Positions 1 to 6,523 of a stretch of DNA of 7,202 bases are shown here, in pieces (position 1 is the stretch's first letter; every line of letters begins with the position of its first letter). This DNA comes from Labilibaculum sp. (GTDB lineage Bacteria > Bacteroidota > Bacteroidia > Bacteroidales > Marinifilaceae): contig JADGFH010000287.1 of the NCBI GenBank assembly GCA_016743925.1, forward strand, positions 1 to 7,202, written 5' to 3'. A program made the position numbers and the translations under genes. The notes under the pieces are model-generated. The model did no database searches, was not told the DNA's origin, and was given only the letters and a program-made list of their open reading frames with translations.

Positions 1-3000
1 GGTAATTTCCTATTTGCAAAAAATCATGTTATCACACCTGATGGCTATACCATTCCTGAAGATGTGGTGGCGGTACATGGTATTACAACAGAAATAGCTC
101 AAGAAAAAGGAATTCCTCTTAAAGATGCTCTACTGGATTTTATGGAGGATGTGAGGAAATCAAAGTTTATTATCGGACATAATGTTTCCTTCGATATCAA
201 TATAGCAGGCTGTGAACTTTTGCGTTGTGAGATGGAGGAGCAGGAATTGGTTAAAGCGTCTTCTCTTGATACCATGACAGGCAGTAAGGAATATTGCGAT
301 TTGAAACGCAGAGGCCAACTCAAAAATCCTACGCTAACCGAGCTTCATATGAAGCTATTTAAGGTTCCTTTTGCAGAAGCTCATAATGCGGCTGCAGATG
401 TGGAAGCTACCTCTCGTTGCTTCTTGGAATTAATTAGAGTTGATGGACTAAGTTCTGAACTTTTTTATTTGGATTCTGAGCAGATTCATGCGTTTAAGCT
501 GAATAATCCTGATTCCATAGAATTGGTTGGTATCGAATACGAATCTTTTAAGGTCAACACTGCTTTCGACGATATTTCTATTCAAGAAGAAGAGCGCAAG
601 AGAAAAGAGGCAACAAAGAATATCATCCCTCAATCTTTTGTTCATTTGCATGTTCATACGCAATATTCCATACTCGATGGAGCTGCGAAAACTGCTCAAA
701 TTGCTGCAAAAGCTAAAGAAGACGGAATGGCTGCTGTAGCTATAACCGACCATGGAAGTATGTTTGGCGTAAAAGAATTTCATGTTGCCTGCAGCAAAGC
801 AGGTATAAAGCCAATAATTGGTGTTGAAGCCTACGTAGCAAGGCGCGGACATTTGGTAAAAGAAAATAAAGGGGATGGATCAGGTCATCACATTATATTA
901 CTGGCTAAAAACTATAAAGGATATCAGAATCTTCTGAGGTTAACATCAATTGCGCATACTGATGGTATGTATTATAAGCCTCGAATCGACAAGGAATTGC
1001 TCGAAGAATATAATGAAGGATTAATTGTGAGTAGTGCTTGTCTTGGTGGTGAAGTGTCGCAGCACATCATGAATGGAAATATTGAAAAGGCCAGAGAAAC
1101 GATTCTATGGTTTAAGGATGTATTTGGACAAGATTATTATCTGGAGATTATGCGCCATCCCAATAATGACCCTCGTTTGAAGGGCGATGTTTGGGAAAAG
1201 CAAGTGAGGGTGAACAAGATTATTCGTGGATTGGGTGCAGAGCTTGGTGTTAAGGTTATTGCGACTAACGATTCACATTTTGTGAACCCCGAAGATGCAG
1301 AAGCGCACGATGTACTTGTATGTTTAAACACAGGACGTGATTACGACGATCCGACACGAATGCGTTACACCAAGCAAGAATGGTTTAAGACAACAGAAGA
1401 GATGAATGAGCTCTTTGCTGATGTGCCAGATGCACTTGCAAATACAATGGAGATAGCTGATAAAGTAGAAGCTTTTGAGCTCAATGCCAATCCTATTATG
1501 CCTCCTTTTGATATACCAGAAGAGTTTGGAACTTTAGAAAGCTATAAAGAGAAATATGACGATGCAGCTTTGATTGAGGAGTTTAAAGAAGATCGATATG
1601 AAAAATTAGGTGGCTACGATAAAGTATTACCAATTAAATTAGAGGCTGATTATCTTGAATATCTTGCATTCGAAGGTGCTAAGGTTCGTTATGGTGACGT
1701 TCTTGAGGAGCATGTAGTTGAGCGTCTTAATTTCGAGCTGGATACAATTAAAACAATGGGTTTTCCTGGTTATTTCTTGATAACACAGGATTTTATTAAT
1801 TGGGCTAAAGATAACGGAGTTATTGTAGGTCCTGGTCGAGGTTCAGCTGCAGGTTCTGTTGTAGCTTATAGTATTTCAATTACTGATGTTGACCCGATTA
1901 AATATGATTTGCTGTTTGAGCGTTTTCTAAATCCAGATCGTGTTTCAATGCCCGATGTGGATATTGATTTTGATGATGATGGTAGACAGCAAGTGTTGGA
2001 TTATGTGACAGAGAAATACGGGCAAGATAAAGTTGCTCATATTTGTACCTTTGGTACTATGGCCACCAAGAGTTCCATTAAAGATGTGGCACGAGTATTA
2101 CGTTTGGATTTGTCGGAAGCCATCCGATTGACCAAGCTAGTGCCGGAAGCACCAAAGATGAGTTTTAAGAAGGCATACGAAGAAGAGCCTGCTTTGCTTG
2201 AAGAAAAGAATTCCCCTAATCCACTTATAGCCCAAACCATTAAATTTGCCGAATCTCTTGAAGGATCGGTAAGACAAACAGGAGTGCATGCTTGTGGTGT
2301 TTTAATAGGTAAGAACCCTTTGGTAGAGCATCTACCAGTGATGCCAACCAAAGGAGAAGAGTTATTAACAACACAGTACGATGGTCGTTATGTGGAGGAT
2401 ATCGGGCTGCTAAAAATGGATTTCCTTGGGCTAAAAACATTATCCATCATCAAAGAAGTGTTGGCTAACGTAAAGCTATCTAAAGGTATTGATATTGATA
2501 TCAACCAGGTAGATCTTGAAAATGAAGAAACTTTTCAGCTGTTTAGTAAAGGTGAAACAACTGCAATCTTCCAGTTTGAGTCGCCAGGAATGAAGAAGCA
2601 CTTGCGTGCATTAAAACCAAATCGATTTGAAGATTTGGTTGCCATGAATGCTTTGTATCGACCGGGACCAATGGAATATATCCCTTCGTTTACCAGAAGA
2701 AAAAATGGTGAAGAGGAAATTGCTTACGATCATCCAATAATGGAGGATTACCTGAAAGATACTTATGGAATTACAGTATATCAAGAACAGGTGATGCTTC
2801 AGTCTCGTGCCTTGGGTGGATTTACTCGTGGTATGTCAGATTCCTTGCGTAAGGCAATGGGTAAGAAGATTATTTCAATGATGGATCAGCTAAAAGTTGA
2901 GTTCATTAATGGGTGTCATGATAACCCTAAGTTTATGGAAGGTGTTGACGGAGATAATGTCAAGGCCGATAAATTGATTGAAAAAATCTGGTCCGATTGG

Positions 3001-4257
3001 GAAGCTTTTGCGAAGTACGCTTTTAATAAATCTCACTCGGTATGTTATGCGTATATTGCTTATCAAACTGGTTATTTAAAAGCGCATCATCCAGCTGAAT
3101 TTATGGCTGCTGTACTTAGTCGTAACTTATCTGATATCACGAAAGTGACGATTTTCATGGATGAGTGTAAGCGAATGGGAATGCCAGTTTTAGGACCAGA
3201 TGTGAATGAATCGTATGCTCGTTTTAACGTAAATAAAGAAGGAGCTATTAGATTTGGAATGGCTGCAGTTAAGGGTGTTGGAGAGCAGGCCGTTGCTGAT
3301 ATTATTGAAGAAAGAAAAAATGGTCCATTCAAAGATATTTTTGATTTCGTAGAGCGTGTAAATTTAAGATCTGTAAATAAGAGAACACTTGAGAATCTTG
3401 CCATGTCTGGAGGTTTCGATAGCTTTGGGTTGAAACGTAGTCAATATTTTCATCCTGACGAAGTCGATGTTACATTTATGGAATATTTGGTGAAGTACGG
3501 AAACAAGTTGCAGGCGGAGAATAATAATTCTCAACAAACTTTGTTTGGAGGTGTGGAAGATTATGTGGTTGTTCCTCCTAAAGTTCCTGAATGTGCAGAG
3601 TGGAATAAGCTGGAGCGCTTGAACAAGGAGAAAGAGTTAATCGGAATTTACTTGTCAGCTCATCCACTTGATGATTACAAATTGGAAATAGAAACTTTCT
3701 GTAATGCTACTTTAACGCAATTGTCGTCGGAGATGACAAATTTTAAGGATAAGGATGTAAATATTGCAGGAATGGTAACTGCCATTCGTCGAGGAACTAC
3801 AAAAAATGGTAACCCTTTTGCAATTGTTAACATTGAAGATTTCTCAGACTCGTTTGAATTGGCTTTCTTTGCTAAAGATTTTGTTGAATACAATAACTAC
3901 TTTATAGAAGGGATGTCGGTTTTTATTAATGGTAGAGTACAAACTCGATCATGGCCTAGAGATTCAACCGAATTAGAGTTTAAGGTTAAAAGTATTAGTT
4001 TACTTACCGACGTTTTGGAGCAGAAAGTAAAAGAGCTTACTGTTGAAATTCCATTAGGGAGTCTTACTAACGAACTGGTTACAGAGATGGCGTGTTGCTT
4101 GGAAGAAAATAAAGGTAACTTAAAGTTGAACTTTATTATTTCTGATGAAAAAAATGTAAAGGTCAAGATGTTTTCCAGAAAGTGTAAGGTAAACCTTTCG
4201 ACTGAATTGATAGAATATTTTAAAAATAATTCTGATATTCAATTCAAAATTAATTAA
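1..4257 (+). CDS. dnaE: DNA polymerase III alpha subunit with N-terminal DEDDh exonuclease domain (5' partial)
   Basis: This is the catalytic subunit of the chromosomal replicase, which extends DNA 5'->3' on the sliding clamp. The frame is open from base 1 with no stop, so the true start lies upstream; 1418 codons are visible. Residues below are numbered from the GTG at 64, which is not proposed as the start. Domains in order: a DnaQ-like 3'-5' exonuclease (Exo II HNVSFD at 39-44, Exo III H107 and D112; Exo I is off the window); a PHP domain from about 192 (HLHVHT, TDHG at 228-231, NDSH at 402-405); the C-family polymerase core, with GPGRGSAAGS at 589-598, PDVDIDF at 630-636 (D633 and D635 match the E. 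coli catalytic pair) and DFLGL beginning at the third Asp, D786; FNKSHS at 987-992; a helix-hairpin-helix near 1065-1085; a probable clamp-binding QQTLF at 1157-1161; and an OB fold at about 1232-1310. The order exo-PHP-pol-HhH-OB marks DnaE, not PolC. It ends 47 bases before trxA, probably in one operon. Identity is very secure; exonuclease activity is inferred. Confidence 0.97.
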   Translation, partial: GNFLFAKNHVITPDGYTIPEDVVAVHGITTEIAQEKGIPLKDALLDFMEDVRKSKFIIGHNVSFDINIAGCELLRCEMEEQELVKASSLDTMTGSKEYCDLKRRGQLKNPTLTELHMKLFKVPFAEAHNAAADVEATSRCFLELIRVDGLSSELFYLDSEQIHAFKLNNPDSIELVGIEYESFKVNTAFDDISIQEEERKRKEATKNIIPQSFVHLHVHTQYSILDGAAKTAQIAAKAKEDGMAAVAITDHGSMFGVKEFHVACSKAGIKPIIGVEAYVARRGHLVKENKGDGSGHHIILLAKNYKGYQNLLRLTSIAHTDGMYYKPRIDKELLEEYNEGLIVSSACLGGEVSQHIMNGNIEKARETILWFKDVFGQDYYLEIMRHPNNDPRLKGDVWEKQVRVNKIIRGLGAELGVKVIATNDSHFVNPEDAEAHDVLVCLNTGRDYDDPTRMRYTKQEWFKTTEEMNELFADVPDALANTMEIADKVEAFELNANPIMPPFDIPEEFGTLESYKEKYDDAALIEEFKEDRYEKLGGYDKVLPIKLEADYLEYLAFEGAKVRYGDVLEEHVVERLNFELDTIKTMGFPGYFLITQDFINWAKDNGVIVGPGRGSAAGSVVAYSISITDVDPIKYDLLFERFLNPDRVSMPDVDIDFDDDGRQQVLDYVTEKYGQDKVAHICTFGTMATKSSIKDVARVLRLDLSEAIRLTKLVPEAPKMSFKKAYEEEPALLEEKNSPNPLIAQTIKFAESLEGSVRQTGVHACGVLIGKNPLVEHLPVMPTKGEELLTTQYDGRYVEDIGLLKMDFLGLKTLSIIKEVLANVKLSKGIDIDINQVDLENEETFQLFSKGETTAIFQFESPGMKKHLRALKPNRFEDLVAMNALYRPGPMEYIPSFTRRKNGEEEIAYDHPIMEDYLKDTYGITVYQEQVMLQSRALGGFTRGMSDSLRKAMGKKIISMMDQLKVEFINGCHDNPKFMEGVDGDNVKADKLIEKIWSDWEAFAKYAFNKSHSVCYAYIAYQTGYLKAHHPAEFMAAVLSRNLSDITKVTIFMDECKRMGMPVLGPDVNESYARFNVNKEGAIRFGMAAVKGVGEQAVADIIEERKNGPFKDIFDFVERVNLRSVNKRTLENLAMSGGFDSFGLKRSQYFHPDEVDVTFMEYLVKYGNKLQAENNNSQQTLFGGVEDYVVVPPKVPECAEWNKLERLNKEKELIGIYLSAHPLDDYKLEIETFCNATLTQLSSEMTNFKDKDVNIAGMVTAIRRGTTKNGNPFAIVNIEDFSDSFELAFFAKDFVEYNNYFIEGMSVFINGRVQTRSWPRDSTELEFKVKSISLLTDVLEQKVKELTVEIPLGSLTNELVTEMACCLEENKGNLKLNFIISDEKNVKVKMFSRKCKVNLSTELIEYFKNNSDIQFKIN

Positions 4258-4304
4258 ATTGCAAAAGTTTATATAAAATACGAAACACTTAAAAATAGAT
4301 TACC

Positions 4305-4622
<318 letters not shown>

Positions 4623-4644
4623 GCAGAAATTATAAAATATTTGA

Positions 4645-4684
4645 GGGCATGGAGATCTTTTTTCTATGCCCTTTTTTTTCTTTT
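4645..4684 (+). terminator. Rho-independent terminator after trxA
   Basis: The arms at 4645-4655 (GGGCATGGAGA) and 4661-4671 (TTTCTATGCCC) form an 11-base-pair stem with two G-T pairs, closed by a five-base loop (4656-4660). Eight T residues follow at 4672-4679, then a C and four more T. The GC-rich base and long T-tract are those of an efficient intrinsic terminator. It begins 22 bases after the trxA stop and should end the dnaE-trxA transcript. The opposite strand shows no matching T-tract upstream of the stem, so it looks unidirectional. Confidence 0.88.
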
Positions 4685-4703
4685 AAATTTAGAATAGATT
4701 CTT

Positions 4704-5624
4704 TTGAAGCAGTTAACAGATTTAATACAATTTGAAGAATTTGATAATTTAGAGCTATTGGCTAAACAAATTGTTGAAGGTTTTTTAATTGGTCTACATC
4801 GGAGTCCATATCATGGATTTTCTGTTGAATTTGCTGAGCATCGCTTGTACAATAAAGGAGAATCTACCAAACACATCGACTGGAAATTATTTGCTCGCAG
4901 CGATAAATTATTTGTTAAACAATTTGAAGAGGAGACCAACCTTAGAGCCCACATTGTATTGGACACTTCTTCGTCAATGCTTTTTCCATATCAACAAAAA
5001 CATCAGAGTAAACTAAGCTATTCGGTGCTTTGTGCTTCAGCCATAATTCATCTTTTAAGAAAACAAAGAGATGCTGTAGGCCTGTGCACATTTTCAGATC
5101 AAATTGAAATGCTTACGCCAGCCAAGCTATCTACCTCACACGCTCAATTGATGTATGCCACCTTAAATAAAGTGTATCATCAGGAGGATATAGGAAAGAA
5201 CAGACAAACCAAAATTTCCGAAACACTTCATCAATTAGCCGAAGGCCTTCACAAGCGATCATTGGTAATTATTTTCTCTGATTTTATTGGTGAAGAATCT
5301 CCTAAGGAAATACTGGAATCCTTGCAACATTTGCGCTTTAATAAACATGAGGTTTTGCTTTTTTCAATCCGCGACAAGCAGTTTGAAAATGAATTTGATT
5401 TTGCAAATCGGCCTAGTCAATTTATCGATTTAGAGACAGGAGAAAGTATTAAATTAAATCCATCCGAAATACGCGATCTATATCGCAATAAGCAAAAGGA
5501 ATTCTTTACAGAATTGGAACTTTTGTGTGGACAATTCTCAATAGATTATATCGAAACGGATATCCGTGAAGATTTCAGAATAGTACTTCAAGCTTATTTG
5601 CTCAAGCGAAAAAAAATGATGTAG
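4704..5624 (+). CDS. DUF58 family protein with von Willebrand A-like fold
   Basis: A 306-residue DUF58 (YeaD-type) protein. These proteins are usually encoded beside MoxR AAA+ ATPases; their biochemical role is poorly defined, with a suggested part in metal-dependent assembly or chaperoning of partner proteins. Seen here: the family signature GESTKHIDWKLFARSDKLFVKQFEEE (within 52-77), in which HIDW and the FEEE acid run are conserved; then a vWA core with a complete MIDAS DTSSS motif (D87, S89, S91), a candidate MIDAS threonine T169, and a third-strand acid D193 in FSDF. There are no membrane segments or signal peptide, unlike longer DUF58 proteins with two N-terminal helices, so it is probably cytosolic. 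The start is the TTG at 4704: an in-frame TAG at 4695 blocks upstream extension, and the next in-frame ATG is inside the MIDAS motif. It stands behind a terminator and no moxR or Bat-type gene is visible, so its partner is unknown. Family assignment is firm; function is not. Confidence 0.9.
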   Translation: MKQLTDLIQFEEFDNLELLAKQIVEGFLIGLHRSPYHGFSVEFAEHRLYNKGESTKHIDWKLFARSDKLFVKQFEEETNLRAHIVLDTSSSMLFPYQQKHQSKLSYSVLCASAIIHLLRKQRDAVGLCTFSDQIEMLTPAKLSTSHAQLMYATLNKVYHQEDIGKNRQTKISETLHQLAEGLHKRSLVIIFSDFIGEESPKEILESLQHLRFNKHEVLLFSIRDKQFENEFDFANRPSQFIDLETGESIKLNPSEIRDLYRNKQKEFFTELELLCGQFSIDYIETDIREDFRIVLQAYLLKRKKMM

Positions 5625-5690
5625 TTAGCCAATTTTTGTGCATCAAAATTGAATAAATATTTCTATTCCTCTTAATTAACATTATTTAAT

Positions 5691-5709
5691 AGATGAATAA
5701 TTTTCATCT
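5691..5709. repeat. Perfect 7-bp inverted repeat (hairpin)
   Basis: AGATGAA at 5691-5697 and TTCATCT at 5703-5709 are exact reverse complements around the five-base spacer TAATT. No T-run follows, so it does not look like a terminator. It could be a protein-binding dyad or a hairpin in a leader RNA, or chance in AT-rich DNA. Confidence 0.4.
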
Positions 5710-5759
5710 TACAGTCCTTTACGCTATTTTTAAGGAACACCGAATAATGATTAATCAAT

Positions 5760-5773
5760 TAATTGTACAATTA
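5760..5773. promoter_or_regulatory. 14-bp perfect palindrome, possible operator
   Basis: TAATTGTACAATTA reads identically on both strands and ends 27 bases before the ATG of the lipoprotein gene. The length and symmetry suit a dimeric helix-turn-helix repressor or activator, and its place downstream of the weak promoter-like box would suit repression. No regulator gene is adjacent. At this base composition one such palindrome is expected by chance roughly every 10 kb, so function is unproven. Confidence 0.3.
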
Positions 5774-5800
5774 GAATCAGCTCCTTAGAAACACCATTAA

Positions 5801-6523
5801 ATGAAAAAAATTATTTATCTCATATTGATTATTTTTCTTTTTGCCTGTGAGCAAAAGAGTGGGAGAAAGGTAAGTCTCGATGAATCTTATGTGGAGAATG
5901 GTGTCGTGAAACAATACGATGATGAAAATCGTCTTTCTGCTGAAATAACCTTTCGGAATGGTGTTCGCAATGGCCTTACTCGTATTTATTATTCTTCTGG
6001 TGCTATAAGTGATGAAATTATTTATGTGGATGATATGAAGAGTGGTTATTCTAAGAAATTTCATAAAAATGGTAAATTATACAGCTTAACTCCCTACCAT
6101 GAGGATGAAAGGCATGGACTTCAAAAAAAATATTATGCCAATGGAAATTTATGGGCAGAAACTCCCTACTTAAGGGGACAGCCAGGAGTTGGTTTAAAAG
6201 AGTATAGAAAAGATGGTAGTTTACGTAGCAAATTTCCAGGAATAGAAGTTCAGAAAATTATTAAGGATGATAGAATTGTTTTAAGTCTGTTTTTAACCAA
6301 TTATTCGAAGAATGTAATTTTCTATGTTTCTGGGTTTATGAAGGAAAAATACATTCCTGTTGTAGCGAAGCCAATTTATGCAAAAAGTGGATCAGGGCGA
6401 TACGAAATTCCTTATACACGTGGAATGCCTTTGGATACAACCATCAGTATTATAGCAAAATATCAAACGCAAGATTATAACATCAATGTAAGTCAGCGCA
6501 ATTATCAAATAAGAATTAAGTAG
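5801..6523 (+). CDS. Lipoprotein with MORN-like 24-residue repeats
   Basis: A 240-residue predicted lipoprotein. The N-terminus is a lysine pair, a hydrophobic stretch (residues 4-14) and a lipobox L13-F14-A15-C16, so lipidation at C16 and membrane anchoring on the envelope side are expected; the residues after Cys (EQKSGRK) lack the acidic run associated with surface export in some Bacteroidota. Residues about 30-145 are MORN_2/YwqK-like repeats of the form G-x(4)-Y/F-x(3)-G-x-L/I, with strict 24-residue spacing: repeat glycines at 34, 58, 82 and 106 (then 131), and turn glycines at 67, 91, 115 and 139. Residues about 147-240 form a separate, strand-rich region that I do not recognise. Automated pipelines often call this family a YwqK antitoxin; a lipobox and the absence of any toxin gene argue against that here. 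The ATG start is fixed by the signal peptide. It is likely monocistronic, since the next gene is convergent. Function is unknown. Confidence 0.88.
   Translation: MKKIIYLILIIFLFACEQKSGRKVSLDESYVENGVVKQYDDENRLSAEITFRNGVRNGLTRIYYSSGAISDEIIYVDDMKSGYSKKFHKNGKLYSLTPYHEDERHGLQKKYYANGNLWAETPYLRGQPGVGLKEYRKDGSLRSKFPGIEVQKIIKDDRIVLSLFLTNYSKNVIFYVSGFMKEKYIPVVAKPIYAKSGSGRYEIPYTRGMPLDTTISIIAKYQTQDYNINVSQRNYQIRIK

Larger units (their letters stand above)
5625..5800. other. 176-base AT-rich intergenic region
   Basis: This gap separates the DUF58 gene from the lipoprotein gene and should contain the lipoprotein promoter. It holds a weak AT-only hairpin (5630-5651), a 7-base-pair perfect hairpin (5691-5709), a 14-base palindrome (5760-5773), and an ATG-started frame of 31 codons (5693-5788). 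A sequence at 5725-5732 (TATTTTTA) resembles the Bacteroidota -7 box TAnnTTTG, with TTTC at 5702-5705 nineteen bases upstream as a poor match to the -33 TTTG. Both lack the final G, so the promoter is only suggested. No RNA gene or riboswitch is recognisable. Confidence 0.5.

Noticed and set aside
64..66. GTG at 64 as the dnaE start
   Set aside because: The frame is open to base 1, and the upstream codons (ITPDGYTIPEDVV) continue the DnaQ-like exonuclease fold, so the gene begins outside the window.
448..852. 134-codon open frame on the minus strand inside dnaE
   Set aside because: It lies antisense to the strongly conserved exonuclease-PHP region, has a low-complexity Ser/Phe/Cys-rich translation and no recognisable motif. 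Other antisense frames in dnaE (for example 2037-2351 and 3087-3404) are rejected for the same reason.
1..4257. The polymerase being PolC instead of DnaE
   Set aside because: PolC has an N-terminal OB fold, an exonuclease inserted inside the PHP domain, and the polymerase core at the C-terminal end. Here exonuclease, uninterrupted PHP, polymerase, HhH and a C-terminal OB fold come in the DnaE order, and the core motifs are DnaE-like.
4258..4304. Separate promoter for trxA in the dnaE-trxA gap
   Set aside because: A TTG at 4259-4261 and AT-rich TATATAAAATA are present, but nothing matches TAnnTTTG at a proper distance; co-transcription with dnaE is the simpler reading.
5630..5651. Hairpin CAATTTT/AAAATTG after the DUF58 gene as a terminator
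   Set aside because: The 7-bp stem is nearly all A-T with an 8-base loop and no T-run behind it, so it would be a poor intrinsic terminator.
5777..6064. 95-codon minus-strand frame opposite the lipoprotein signal and repeats
   Set aside because: It is fully antisense to a well-supported gene, and its Ile/Thr-rich translation is what the reverse complement of that AT-rich sequence would give.
5801..6523. Toxin-antitoxin module based on the YwqK/MORN-like repeats
   Set aside because: The protein has a signal peptide and lipobox, and no toxin-like gene is adjacent; the repeats alone do not indicate an antitoxin.
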